A stretch of 64,000 nucleotides of DNA from Arcobacter sp. CECT 8983. GTDB lineage: Bacteria > Campylobacterota > Campylobacteria > Campylobacterales > Arcobacteraceae. The notes below the pieces were generated by a model. The model searched no databases and was not told where the DNA came from. It worked only from the letters and a program-made list of their open reading frames with translations. Where the stretch lies: the NCBI RefSeq assembly GCF_004118855.1, contig NZ_PDKF01000003.1, positions 62,001 through 126,000 of the forward strand, read 5' to 3'. Of this stretch, positions 18,336 through 27,909 are shown piece by piece (position 1 is the first letter of the stretch; each line of letters begins with the position of its first letter). Made by a program: the position numbers and the translations under genes.

Positions 18336-20027
18336 TTATTTCATTAGTGGGTCAGCTAGTCCTAGCACATACATTCCAACTAAACCTAAAATACCAGCAA
18401 CTAAACAATAGTAAACTGTAGGAATAATTGTTCTTCTTAATGTTTCACCTTCTTGGTCTAATAAACCAACAGTTGCACTTGCTGCAACTACATTGTGAAT
18501 AGCAATCATATTACCAGCTGCAGCACCTACTGCTTGAAGTGCAATCATAAATGCCGTTGAAACTCCAAGTGCATCTGCAACACCAAACTGGAATTGAGAT
18601 AACATCATATTTGAAACTGTATTACTTCCTGCAATAAATGCACCTAGTGCACCAACCATTGGAGCAAATAAAGGATAAATATCACCAACAGATGTAGCAA
18701 CAAAATTAGCCATTGCAACAGGCATAGAATCAAATCCTGATTCATTAACTCCAGAGTTAATTAATATTCTTACAAGTGGGATAGTAAATACAAGAACAAA
18801 TCCAGCTCCAATCATAACCTGTGAAGACTCTCCAATTGCAGCTTTCATCTCTTTAAATTCCATTTTGTGTAAGAAGTAAGTTACAAGAGCAACAAATACT
18901 AAAATACCACCTGGTAAGTATAATGGAGTAATAGAATATCCTAATCCTTCACCCATGATATCTTTAAATGGAATAATCCATGAAGTAACAAATGCTTTTG
19001 CTTCAGCTGAAACTCTTGTAATAACTAAGATAATAGCTACTAAAACATATGGAATCCAAGCTTTTGTTAAAGACATACTTGTTTTAGTATTCATTGCATC
19101 AAGTTTCATTTCTAATTTACTTACCCAATGAAGTGGCCACTCTTCTTTTGGTGCAAAGTCCCAACTTGTTTTTGGTAAAAGGAAGTTGTTTTTAGCAGCA
19201 AAAACAACAATTGGTAAACCAATTAATGCTCCAATTAGTGATGGGAATTCAGCCCCTAAGAATATACCTGTTAAAGCGTAAGGGATTGTAAATGCAAGAC
19301 CACCAAAAATAGCAAATGGAATAATATTTAAACCTTCTGTCCATGATTTATTTCTACCAAAAAATCTAGTTAACATCATTACCATGAATAGTGGAATAAG
19401 TGTTCCTGTAATTGCATGAGTCAGCGCAACTTCACTTGTAATTATTTGTAAATAAGTTTCCCAGTTTGAACCTAAGTTTTCAAGTGTTGCACTAATTGAA
19501 GCACTATCTAAACCTTTGTTTACTCCTATTAAAATTGGAGTTCCTACAGCTCCAAATGATACTGGTGTACTTTGAATCATCATTCCTACCATAACAGCTG
19601 CCATAGCAGGGAAACCAATTGCAACTAAAAGTGGTGCTGCAATAGCTGCTGGTGTACCAAATCCTGATGCACCCTCAATGAATGATCCAAATAACCAAGC
19701 AATAATAATAACTTGAACTCTTCTATCTGGACTAATGTTATTAAACCCTTGTCTAATAACAGCAATTGCACCTGAGTGTTTTAATGTATTTAATAATAAA
19801 ATAGCACCAAAAATAATCCATAAAACAGCAACTGTAATAAGTAAACCTTGTAGCGTTGAAGCTATAACTCTATTGAATGTAACTTCCCAAACAGTGTATG
19901 CAACCACAGCAGTTGCAAGATAAACAATAGGCATTGCTTTTTTAGCAGGCATTCTAAGTCCAACTAAAAGTATTGCAGCAATAAATATTGGTAAAGCAGC
20001 AAAAAGTGCTTGTATTCCAATTCCCAT
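18336..20027 (-). CDS. lctP: L-lactate permease
   Basis: Inner-membrane lactate importer (LctP/LldP family), 563 residues with about 13-14 membrane helices. Family features: [32 protein letters not shown] and [23 protein letters not shown] 7 bases before the ATG sets the start. It stands alone, with no lactate dehydrogenase gene next to it, in contrast to many lut or lld loci. It fits an organism living on organic acids. Confidence 0.94.
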   Translation of the reverse strand: MGIGIQALFAALPIFIAAILLVGLRMPAKKAMPIVYLATAVVAYTVWEVTFNRVIASTLQGLLITVAVLWIIFGAILLLNTLKHSGAIAVIRQGFNNISPDRRVQVIIIAWLFGSFIEGASGFGTPAAIAAPLLVAIGFPAMAAVMVGMMIQSTPVSFGAVGTPILIGVNKGLDSASISATLENLGSNWETYLQIITSEVALTHAITGTLIPLFMVMMLTRFFGRNKSWTEGLNIIPFAIFGGLAFTIPYALTGIFLGAEFPSLIGALIGLPIVVFAAKNNFLLPKTSWDFAPKEEWPLHWVSKLEMKLDAMNTKTSMSLTKAWIPYVLVAIILVITRVSAEAKAFVTSWIIPFKDIMGEGLGYSITPLYLPGGILVFVALVTYFLHKMEFKEMKAAIGESSQVMIGAGFVLVFTIPLVRILINSGVNESGFDSMPVAMANFVATSVGDIYPLFAPMVGALGAFIAGSNTVSNMMLSQFQFGVADALGVSTAFMIALQAVGAAAGNMIAIHNVVAASATVGLLDQEGETLRRTIIPTVYYCLVAGILGLVGMYVLGLADPLMK

Positions 20028-20167
20028 ATCAACTCCTTCTAAAATGTAAAAACAATTTTAGATAGAATTTGTGACATTTGTATGATATTCAATTGTAGCA
20101 ATAAAATAGCAAGGTATAAGTGTATAGTTTTGTAGCAGTAAAGTTTTTTTAAGTTTATGGAAAAAGC

Positions 20168-21568
20168 TTAGTGCTTTTCCCATACTGTACCATTAGGAGT
20201 ATCCATAATAGATACATCTAATGAAGAAATTTCTTCTCTAATTTTGTCAGCAGTTTCAAAATCTTTATTTTTTTTAGCTTCACTTCTTTTTAAGATTAAT
20301 TGTTCAATTTTTTCAATATCTTCATGTGACACACCAAATTGGAAATATGTAAAAGCATCATTAAATCCAATTCCTAATACTTCATTTATAAACTCAAAAC
20401 TTGAAACTAATTCTTTTTTAATATTTTTATTTTTTGGTTCTTTATCTAAAGTTTCATTGGCTTTAGTTATGTATTCATCAATTATAGAGATTGCTTTTGG
20501 AGTATTTAAATCATCATTTAAAGCTTTTAAAATATCTTCTTTAAGCTCTTTATTTACAGCTGATGCTCCTAACCCATAAACTCTTTTTTTAACTCTATAA
20601 AATTTATCAAGTCTTTTTTTAGAAGAGATTAAATCTTCTTCATTGAAGTTAAAGTTTGTTCTATATTGAGCTGTTAAAAGATAAAATCTAATAACTTCTC
20701 CTGAATATGATTTTACAATATCTTTTAAGAAAAAAGAGTTACCTAATGATTTACTCATTTTCTCTCCATTTATTGTTACAAAACCATTATGCATCCAATA
20801 TTTAGCTAAAGAAGACTTTGATGAACATCTTGTTTGTGCTGCTTCATTTTCATGGTGAGGGAAAAGAAGGTCAGCCCCTCCACCATGAATATCAATTTGG
20901 AAAGGCTGATCTTTATATGCAAGATGTTTATTAATCATAGCAGAACACTCAATATGCCAACCTGGTCTTCCTTTTCCAAAAGTAGCTTCAAAACTAACAT
21001 CATTTTGTTTTTCAAATTTCCAAAGGGCAAAATCACTTGGATTTCTTTTTTCAGTATTTGCTTCAACTCTTGCTTGTGAGTTTTCATCACTTGCTCTTTT
21101 TGATAAAGAACCATAAGCTTCATCTTTTGAAACATCAAAATATATCCCATCACTTGTAGCGTAGGCTATGTCTTTTGAGATTAAATTTTCAATCATTTCA
21201 ATCATCACATCAAGATTTTGTGTTGCTTTTGGTTCTAAAGTGTTATCTAAGATATTTAAAATTTGCATATCATTTTTATATGCATTAATATAGTGATTTG
21301 TAATTTCTTCTAATGACTTATTAGTTTCATGCATTTTTTTGATGATTTTATCATCAATATCTGTGAAGTTTTTAGTCATAGTAACATTGTAGTTATTTGC
21401 TTTAAGTGTTCTATGTAGTATATCAAAAGCAATTGCAGATCTTGCGTGACCTAAGTGTGAATCATCATACACTGTAGGCCCACAAACATAAACTTTTACA
21501 TCATTGTTTTTTATTGGTTGAAACTCAATTTTTTCTTTTTTTACTGAGTCATAAACAAATAGTGCCAT
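20168..21568 (-). CDS. cysS: Cysteinyl-tRNA synthetase
   Basis: Class I aminoacyl-tRNA synthetase charging tRNA-Cys. Zinc-site cysteine C29 in VCGPTVYDDSHLGH, HIGH-type motif HLGH (38-41), GWHIECSAM, HHENEAAQ and the KMSKS loop GEKMSKSLGN. Length of 466 residues is typical. Its start codon overlaps the nusA stop by one base, so translation is coupled to nusA. Confidence 0.97.
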   Translation of the reverse strand: MALFVYDSVKKEKIEFQPIKNNDVKVYVCGPTVYDDSHLGHARSAIAFDILHRTLKANNYNVTMTKNFTDIDDKIIKKMHETNKSLEEITNHYINAYKNDMQILNILDNTLEPKATQNLDVMIEMIENLISKDIAYATSDGIYFDVSKDEAYGSLSKRASDENSQARVEANTEKRNPSDFALWKFEKQNDVSFEATFGKGRPGWHIECSAMINKHLAYKDQPFQIDIHGGGADLLFPHHENEAAQTRCSSKSSLAKYWMHNGFVTINGEKMSKSLGNSFFLKDIVKSYSGEVIRFYLLTAQYRTNFNFNEEDLISSKKRLDKFYRVKKRVYGLGASAVNKELKEDILKALNDDLNTPKAISIIDEYITKANETLDKEPKNKNIKKELVSSFEFINEVLGIGFNDAFTYFQFGVSHEDIEKIEQLILKRSEAKKNKDFETADKIREEISSLDVSIMDTPNGTVWEKH

Positions 21569-22734
21569 TACTTAAATAGTGCCTCTAAGCTTGCAGTATC
21601 TGTAGTTTTTTCAACTTCTTGGTTATCTGAACTTGACATTGAAGAAGTTGAACCACCAACTTCAACAAGTTCAATTTCATATCTAGTTAACATTGATGCA
21701 AGTCTGATATTTAAACCAGCTTTTCCAATTGCTTTTGATTTTTGGTCACTTGGAATTGTAACTACTGCTTTACCTTTATCATTTCCTTCTGCTGGTTTTT
21801 CAATTTTTACACTTTGAATAATAGCAGGAGATAATGCTCTTGAAATAAACATTTCAGGAATCGCTGAATACTCAACACAATCAATATTTTCTCCATGTAG
21901 TTGTGCAGAAACAGCAGAAATTCTAACACCTTTTACACCTACGATTGAACCAATTGGGTCAACAGAAGGATCAGTAGTAGTTAAAGCAATCTTAGCTCTA
22001 CTTCCTGGAATCCTAGCACTTGCTTCAATAGAAATAATTTCATCTTTTAATTCAGGAACTTCTGCTCTTAAAAGAGATTCTAAAAACTTAGGTGCAGTTC
22101 TTGATAATTCAATAATTAAACCATTTGCTTTATCAATGTTTACAGCTTTTACTACAGCTTTTACAGTATCTCCAACTTTAAAGAACTCACCTTTAATTCT
22201 AGATTTTCTTGGAAGCATACCTTTTACTTCACCAATTTCAACAAAAGTGTTTTCTTGTCTATCAACTCTAGTTACTGTACCATTAATTGTTTTTCCAATT
22301 TTATTTTTATATTTAGTTACTAAAGTTTCTTCTAGATATCTTTGTACTCTATATTCAAAGTTGCTATGTAAAATTGTTGCAGCATTTCTTCCCATGTTTT
22401 CAAACTCTAGGTCATAATCAACTGTATCTCCAACTTCTAAATCAGGGTCAATCTCTTTTGCTTCACTTAACTCAATAAAGTTTTCAGGATTAATATTGTT
22501 TCCTTCTTTATCAAGTCCTAAAGATCTACTATCACCATCTGGCACAACTTCTATTTTCTGTGAAAGCTCTAATTTTTTATTTTCTCTATCTATATTCGCA
22601 TCAAATGTTAATGTTTCATCTACCATTTTTTCAGCAGTTTTTATTAATGCTTCTTTTAAAGCTGTTTCAACTTCTTCTACTTTTAGACCTTTTTCATAGG
22701 CAATAGAATCCAGTATATCAATAATTTTATCCAT
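21568..22734 (-). CDS. nusA: Transcription termination/antitermination protein NusA
   Basis: RNA polymerase-associated elongation factor. N-terminal polymerase-binding domain (about 1-130), S1 domain (about 135-200; GTVTRVDRQENTFVEIG), then KH domains with IVGVKGVRISAVSAQLHGENID and AIGKAGLNIRLASMLT. 388 residues: the C-terminal acidic repeats of E. coli NusA are absent, as usual in this phylum. It is followed without a gap by cysS. Confidence 0.95.
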   Translation of the reverse strand: MDKIIDILDSIAYEKGLKVEEVETALKEALIKTAEKMVDETLTFDANIDRENKKLELSQKIEVVPDGDSRSLGLDKEGNNINPENFIELSEAKEIDPDLEVGDTVDYDLEFENMGRNAATILHSNFEYRVQRYLEETLVTKYKNKIGKTINGTVTRVDRQENTFVEIGEVKGMLPRKSRIKGEFFKVGDTVKAVVKAVNIDKANGLIIELSRTAPKFLESLLRAEVPELKDEIISIEASARIPGSRAKIALTTTDPSVDPIGSIVGVKGVRISAVSAQLHGENIDCVEYSAIPEMFISRALSPAIIQSVKIEKPAEGNDKGKAVVTIPSDQKSKAIGKAGLNIRLASMLTRYEIELVEVGGSTSSMSSSDNQEVEKTTDTASLEALFK

Positions 22735-22753
22735 TAAATTACCTTCTTTTTTA

Positions 22754-22787
22754 ACATTGAAATGTGATGTTTTTTGATTTTCAATGT
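22754..22787 (-). promoter_or_regulatory. Hairpin in the nusA leader
   Basis: ACATTGAAA (22754-22762) and TTTCAATGT (22779-22787) can pair over 9 bases with a 16-base loop, ending about 20 bases before the nusA ATG. A leader structure would fit autoregulation, but no T run or known motif supports a specific mechanism. Confidence 0.3.
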
Positions 22788-22883
22788 GGAATAGAACAAT
22801 ATTATATCAAAAACTTCTTTTATACAAGTTAAAGCAACTTTAAGATAAAATATTTAGCTAATTAAAAACAAAAAGGTAATTAA

Positions 22884-23126
22884 ATGGAATTATTATTTGC
22901 AAGAAATGAACTTACTGAAAAGCCAAAAAAAGTTCAACTTGATAAGATAAAAGAAGAGTTAAATAAAAGCGGTGAAAAAATATTCTATTTTGATAGAGAC
23001 AACTCTCACAAAGATATGATGTCTTTAGTTGATGCGTTAGAAGATGAGGGTTATAACGTATATTTCAGAGAAGTTAAGTACGGACTTGCTGATGAAGAGT
23101 ACATGTATGAGGTACATGCTTTATAA
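22884..23126 (+). CDS. HP0268-like small protein (possible nuclease)
   Basis: 80-residue protein with an alternating strand/helix pattern like the Smr-type fold described for H. pylori HP0268, which has reported nicking and RNA-cleaving activity. The assignment rests on length, the pattern and the position next to miaB and a DUF374 gene, matching HP0268-HP0270. KIFYFDRDNSHKDMMSLVDALE is the best conserved stretch as I remember the family. AAAAAGG 7 bases upstream supports the start; miaB follows 17 bases later. Confidence 0.75.
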   Translation: MELLFARNELTEKPKKVQLDKIKEELNKSGEKIFYFDRDNSHKDMMSLVDALEDEGYNVYFREVKYGLADEEYMYEVHAL

Positions 23127-23143
23127 TAAAAGCGAATAAATAA

Positions 23144-24457
23144 ATGAGTAATGTAGAAAAAAAACTATTTATACAAACGCTAGGGTGTCAAATGAATGAC
23201 ACTGATAGCCAACATATAATTGCTGAATTAAAAGAACATAAAAATTATACAACAACAGATCAGATGGAAGATGCTGATTTAATTATTATTAACACATGTT
23301 CTGTAAGAGAAAAGCCAGTTCAAAAACTGTTTTCAGAGATTGGACAATTCAATATTAAAAAGAAAAAAGACGCTAAGATTGGAGTTTGTGGATGTACAGC
23401 TTCACACTTAGGTCAAGATATTATAAAAAGAGCTCCATATGTAGATTTTGTAGTTGGAGCTAGAAATATTTCAAAAATCAAAGATGTAGTTGATAAAAAA
23501 GGTTCAGTTGAAATTGATATTGACTATGATGACTCAACTTACCAGTTTGCACAAAATTCTAATTCCTTATATAAAACATCTGTGAATATTTCTATTGGAT
23601 GTGATAAAGAGTGTACTTATTGTATTGTACCTGCAACAAGAGGTGATGAGATTTCTATTCCACCTGAAATGATTGTAAAGCAAGTTGAAAAAGATGTAGC
23701 AAAAGGTGCAAAAGAAGTAACTTTATTGGGGCAAAATGTAAACTCATATGGAAGAAGATTCTCTGATGGGAGAGCTAAAACAAACTTTACTAAACTTTTA
23801 CAAGAGGTTTCTAAAGTAGAAGGTTTAGAAAGAATAAGATTTACTTCTCCACATCCTTTACATATGGATGATGAGTTTATAGAAGAGTTTTCAAAAAATC
23901 CAAAAATATCTAAATGTATTCATATGCCTTTACAAAGTGGTTCTACTAAAGTATTAAAAGCTATGAAAAGAGGATATACAAAAGAGTGGTTTTTAAATAG
24001 AGCTAAAAAGATTAGAGATTTAGTTCCAAATGTAAGAATTACAACAGATATTATTGTAGCTTTTCCAGGTGAGTCTCAAGAAGATTTTGAAGATACAATT
24101 GATGTAATCAAACAAGTTAAATTTGATCAAATCTTTAACTTCAAATACTCTCCAAGACCAAATACTAAAGCTTTAGAATTTAAAGATTTAGAAATAGAAG
24201 ATGAAATTGGTAGTGCAAGACTTACAGAAGTTATTGAACTACATAAATTACATCAAAGTGAATTAATGGACTCAAATGTTGGTAAAACTGTAGAAGTTCT
24301 ATTTGAGTCTTTAAAGCCTAATGGTGAGATTGCTGGTTTTACAGATAATTATTGTCAAGTATTTGTAAAAGGAAGTGATGAATTATTAGGAGAAATAGTA
24401 AAAGTAAAAATAACTGGCGCAACAAGAACTGCACTAAAAGGTGAAATTATAAGCTAA
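23144..24457 (+). CDS. miaB: tRNA-2-methylthio-N6-dimethylallyladenosine synthase
   Basis: Radical-SAM methylthiotransferase modifying A37 of tRNAs that read UNN codons. N-terminal MTTase domain cysteines ([28 protein letters not shown]), radical-SAM cluster in [18 protein letters not shown] (CxxxCxxC), GQNVNSYG, and a C-terminal TRAM domain (about 375-437). Length of 437 is typical. The stop overlaps the next start by one base. Confidence 0.96.
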   Translation: MSNVEKKLFIQTLGCQMNDTDSQHIIAELKEHKNYTTTDQMEDADLIIINTCSVREKPVQKLFSEIGQFNIKKKKDAKIGVCGCTASHLGQDIIKRAPYVDFVVGARNISKIKDVVDKKGSVEIDIDYDDSTYQFAQNSNSLYKTSVNISIGCDKECTYCIVPATRGDEISIPPEMIVKQVEKDVAKGAKEVTLLGQNVNSYGRRFSDGRAKTNFTKLLQEVSKVEGLERIRFTSPHPLHMDDEFIEEFSKNPKISKCIHMPLQSGSTKVLKAMKRGYTKEWFLNRAKKIRDLVPNVRITTDIIVAFPGESQEDFEDTIDVIKQVKFDQIFNFKYSPRPNTKALEFKDLEIEDEIGSARLTEVIELHKLHQSELMDSNVGKTVEVLFESLKPNGEIAGFTDNYCQVFVKGSDELLGEIVKVKITGATRTALKGEIIS

Positions 24458-25071
24458 TGAAAGCATTCTTAATAACAAGAGTAGTGCCTTTTATTTTACA
24501 ATTATTTGTAAGGTTTATTTACCTTACAAGTAAAAAAGTTTTTCACCATCCAAAAATAGATGAAAATGAATCATTTGTAGTCGCTTTTTGGCATGGTGAA
24601 CTTTTAATGCAACCATATAATTATAAAAAATTAAAGCCAGCTGGAAAAGTAAGTGCAATGATAAGCCAACACAAAGATGGTGAAGCTATTACTAGAACAG
24701 TTGAGTATTTAGGTATTCATTCTATTAGAGGTTCTAGTAGCAAAGGTGGTGCAAAAGCATTAATTGCTGCAATTAAAGAGATAAAAGCAAAAAATGATAT
24801 TGCCATAACTCCAGATGGACCAAGAGGTCCTAGACATTCTGTTGCAGATGGAATAGTGGCTATTTCAAAGAAGACTAATGCTAAAATCTTAGTGTTTAAT
24901 TGCAAAGCTACAAAATATTGGCAGTTTAACTCTTGGGATAAATTTATAGTGCCTAAACCTTTTGGGAAATTAGAGTTTTTTATTGAAGAACCAATTGATA
25001 TTTCACAGATGGAAATGGATGAAGCAAAAGCATTTATAAAAGAAAAAATGTTAGTTAATGCTATGGATTAA
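24457..25071 (+). CDS. DUF374 lysophospholipid acyltransferase family protein
   Basis: 204-residue protein of the LPLAT/DUF374 family. FWHGELLMQPY holds the catalytic HxxxxxD-like region, and ITPDGPRGPRHS is the characteristic glycine/proline motif. A hydrophobic N-terminal segment suggests membrane attachment. A relative is HP0270 in H. pylori, next to miaB. The likely role is acylation in lipid or lipopolysaccharide synthesis; the acceptor is unknown. Start ATG overlaps the miaB stop. Confidence 0.88.
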   Translation: MKAFLITRVVPFILQLFVRFIYLTSKKVFHHPKIDENESFVVAFWHGELLMQPYNYKKLKPAGKVSAMISQHKDGEAITRTVEYLGIHSIRGSSSKGGAKALIAAIKEIKAKNDIAITPDGPRGPRHSVADGIVAISKKTNAKILVFNCKATKYWQFNSWDKFIVPKPFGKLEFFIEEPIDISQMEMDEAKAFIKEKMLVNAMD

Positions 25072-25085
25072 AGGTAAAGTTCAAA

Positions 25086-26678
25086 ATGTTTTCTAAAGAA
25101 TCATTATATATAAATGCAATAAAATATACTAATCAGTTAAAAATTAATTATAAAAAACTTAATAATAATGACATAGTAGAAACTAACAGTTCTACTTTTA
25201 TTGCAAAAGATGATATCTTAGGAAGAGATATTGCTACAAAACTTAATAACCATGCTTCAGAGATAAATAATACATATATTTCTAGTTTACTAATTGCAGA
25301 TGATACAATACTTTTAAAAAAGAAAAGTCCAAGACCTAAAGATTATGAAGTAACAGTATTAAATAATGACTATAATATTGCTATTTCTAAAAACAATCTT
25401 TTTGAAACTAGAAACTATTTTGAAAAATGTGGAGTAGATTATATCTTCTCTGCTTATCATATTTTAAATCTTCATATAGAACAAAATCCTTGTAATAATA
25501 ATTTAGTAGTTTTACTTTTTAATGACCAAGCATTTTGTGTAGTTTTAAATGAAAAGAATGAGATTATATTTAATAAAAAAATTAATTTAACTGCCTTTGA
25601 TGATATTAAGAAGAGTAAATTTTATGAAAATGAAGTATTAGGGCAAAAACTTTTTGATGAAGTATATGTTTTAGAACTAAATGAAGCTATTCAAAATACA
25701 ATTGAAGAGTTTTATGCAAGTAGCAAAAATGTATTTATAGAAAGAATTTCACTACTTTATAATATTAAAATTTTAACAAATGACCAAGTAAAACAAATGA
25801 GTGATGAGTTCATGATTGATACAACTTATCATCCAATTTCAGTTGATGAAGAGCTATTTGAGTTATCAAAAGATAACCATACTCATAAAAGCTTTATAAA
25901 ACCAAGACCTAAACCTACAAACACTTTTAGAAATTTTGTATTTGCATTAGCTATTTTTGCTGTAGTTTTTGCTGCAAGTGCTTTTGTATTACCATATAAA
26001 AAATGGTTAGGATTTGAAGATAAAAAGATAGAGACTAAAACTGTTGCAAAACCTAAAGAAATAGTTAATAAACCTATTAAAAGAAAAGTTGTTCTTCCAA
26101 ATCATATGCAGATAAATTCAGAACTTGAATTTAAAGTTTTAAAAGCTTTAGAGGTTATTCCTTATGATATGGTTTTAACTGAGTTAACAGTTGATGATGA
26201 TAAATTATTACTTGATGTAAATATGTTAAATAAAGATACTTTTATAAAAGTTATAAAACCTGAACTACAAAAAGATTATAAAGAAGTTGATATAAGTTTT
26301 AAAGAGAGTAAGAAACCTGTTTTAAAAGCTACAATTAATGTAGAAGGTTTTAAAGATAAAAAGCAAATAGAAACAAAAGAGTATAAAGATGTTTATTTAA
26401 AAAATGAGTTTATGTCTATTATAACAGTAACAGAACAATTAAAAATGTTGTTCCCTAAAAATACTAGTGTAAACTTTAAATCTAGCTCTAAAGAGAATAA
26501 TATAAGCTTTGATTATCTTGTAAATGTTTTAATTCAAAGTCCATTAGAATTCTTTAGAATAATAGAAATTTTAAATAATGAGATGTATTCTATAAATATC
26601 AATTATCCTGTTAATTTTGTTAAAACAGAAGCAGGTATTGAAGTAGAGTTTATCTTACAGTTTAATCAACCAAAGTAG
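25086..26678 (+). CDS. Unknown single-pass membrane protein
   Basis: 530 residues: a cytoplasmic N-terminal part (1-278), one membrane helix (about 282-302, FVFALAIFAVVFAASAFVLP), and an extracytoplasmic C-terminal part (305-530) rich in lysine. I do not recognise the family. The overall layout (cytoplasmic domain with strand-rich pattern, helix, periplasmic alpha/beta domain) recalls GspL/PilM-N type assembly proteins, but no actin-fold motifs are clear. It follows the acyltransferase gene by 14 bases and is probably the last gene of the miaB operon. Confidence 0.8.
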   Translation: MFSKESLYINAIKYTNQLKINYKKLNNNDIVETNSSTFIAKDDILGRDIATKLNNHASEINNTYISSLLIADDTILLKKKSPRPKDYEVTVLNNDYNIAISKNNLFETRNYFEKCGVDYIFSAYHILNLHIEQNPCNNNLVVLLFNDQAFCVVLNEKNEIIFNKKINLTAFDDIKKSKFYENEVLGQKLFDEVYVLELNEAIQNTIEEFYASSKNVFIERISLLYNIKILTNDQVKQMSDEFMIDTTYHPISVDEELFELSKDNHTHKSFIKPRPKPTNTFRNFVFALAIFAVVFAASAFVLPYKKWLGFEDKKIETKTVAKPKEIVNKPIKRKVVLPNHMQINSELEFKVLKALEVIPYDMVLTELTVDDDKLLLDVNMLNKDTFIKVIKPELQKDYKEVDISFKESKKPVLKATINVEGFKDKKQIETKEYKDVYLKNEFMSIITVTEQLKMLFPKNTSVNFKSSSKENNISFDYLVNVLIQSPLEFFRIIEILNNEMYSININYPVNFVKTEAGIEVEFILQFNQPK

Positions 26679-26691
26679 TTGATTAAAACTG
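26658..26691. terminator. Convergent hairpin spanning two stop codons
   Basis: CAGTTTAATCAAC (26658-26670) pairs with GTTGATTAAAACTG (26678-26691), 13 pairs with one bulged base and a 7-base loop. It overlaps the ends of both converging genes. No strong T run follows on the plus strand, so termination efficiency is uncertain. Confidence 0.5.
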
Positions 26692-27786
26692 CATAATAAA
26701 TCTAACTCCATCTTGGAAATTTTCTATTTTTAGGTTTCCATTGTAACTATTTTTGATTACTAATTTAACCATATATAAACCAACACCTGTTCCTTCTTCT
26801 TTTGTAGTATAGTATGGGTCAAATATTTTTTCCAAGTTTTCTTCTTCTATTCCCCCTGCATTATCACTTACAATAAGATAATTCTTTTCATCTTTAGAAA
26901 AAGTGATAAGCTCAATTTTCCTATCATTTATGCCTCTTTCTTCAAAGGCTTGTATTGAGTTTGTAATTAGATTAATTAAAACCTGAGATAACTCCATATC
27001 AATACCACTTAAAGTGTAGTTAGAGAGCATTTGAGTTTCTAAGGCTACATTTGCTTTTTTTATTTGAGAACCAAGTAACTCTTGTGTACTTTCAATAACT
27101 TTTTTAATTTCAAATTTATTTTTATTTTTATCTGGATTAAAAAAACTAAGAAAACCATCAATTGTATCTCTCATGTAGTGAATTTGTTTTTTAGTATTTT
27201 GAGAAAATTCATCAACCATTTCATCGTTTAACTCATTGTATTGGTAAGCAAACTTTATGTCATCACAATAAATTGATAAGACATTTAAAGGTTGTTTTAG
27301 TTGGTGTGAAATCACTCCTATCATTTCTCCAATACTAGCCATTTTTGTATTGTGAACTGCAAGTTTATTTGCTTTTTCTAGTGATGTTCTTATTTGTTTA
27401 TTTTTATTAAAAAGGTCAATATAAGATTTTAATTTTGAAGTTAAAAGAACATCATCAATTGGTTTTGAAATATATTCAATAGCTCCTAAATCATAACCTT
27501 TCTTTTGATATAAATCTTTATCATAAATACCTGTAATAAAAATAACTGGGATATCTTTTAATTTATCTATTCTTTTAATATATTCTACAAACTGAAAACC
27601 ATCTATATCTGGCATTTGAATATCACAAAGTATTAAATCAATATTTTCTTGCATAAGAATATTAATAGCGGCATTTGCATTTAGTGCAGAGTGAATATTT
27701 ATGTCTAAATCTTCAATTAACAGTTCTAAAGAGTATATATTATCTTGAACATCATCTAAAATTAAAACAGAAAATCTATTTTCCAT
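26683..27786 (-). CDS. Receiver-histidine kinase hybrid (response regulator with kinase domain)
   Basis: Soluble 367-residue signalling protein. The N-terminal receiver domain (about 5-120) has acidic pocket DD, phospho-acceptor D55 in CDIQMPDIDG and K108 in SKPI. A kinase core follows with H161 in VISHQLKQPLN, then HATPase_c with NLITNSIQAF, DNAGGI and TGVGLYMV. The start MENRF is chosen because AAAGGA is 7 bases upstream; another ATG lies six codons earlier. It is divergent from a membrane kinase gene, so the receiver may take phosphate from that kinase and control the activity of its own kinase domain. Confidence 0.88.
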   Translation of the reverse strand: MENRFSVLILDDVQDNIYSLELLIEDLDINIHSALNANAAINILMQENIDLILCDIQMPDIDGFQFVEYIKRIDKLKDIPVIFITGIYDKDLYQKKGYDLGAIEYISKPIDDVLLTSKLKSYIDLFNKNKQIRTSLEKANKLAVHNTKMASIGEMIGVISHQLKQPLNVLSIYCDDIKFAYQYNELNDEMVDEFSQNTKKQIHYMRDTIDGFLSFFNPDKNKNKFEIKKVIESTQELLGSQIKKANVALETQMLSNYTLSGIDMELSQVLINLITNSIQAFEERGINDRKIELITFSKDEKNYLIVSDNAGGIEEENLEKIFDPYYTTKEEGTGVGLYMVKLVIKNSYNGNLKIENFQDGVRFIMQF

Positions 27787-27830
27787 AACATATCCTTTTT
27801 TCATATTATCTAAAATTATATTCTAAAATG

Positions 27831-27845
27831 ATACTATAATAGTAT
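27831..27845. promoter_or_regulatory. Palindrome between divergent kinase genes
   Basis: ATACTA-TAA-TAGTAT is a perfect 6-3-6 palindrome and contains TATAAT. It lies about 45 bases before the minus-strand hybrid kinase and 65 before the plus-strand kinase, so it could be a shared operator or promoter. In AT-rich DNA chance occurrence is possible. Confidence 0.35.
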
Positions 27846-27909
27846 TTTTTATATATATAATAACTTTATTAATATTTTAAAGGAGTAGAACTTCAAGGTT
27901 CTTAAAAAG

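Noticed and set aside
20159-20180. GGAAAAAGC/GCTTTTCC hairpin at the cysS end
   Set aside because: Contains a bulge and has no T run on the minus strand; may be only coding sequence plus chance.
27879-27888. AAAGGAG followed by TAG before the kinase at 27910, as a leader peptide
   Set aside because: No start codon lies at suitable distance; AAGG at 27895-27898 serves the real ATG.
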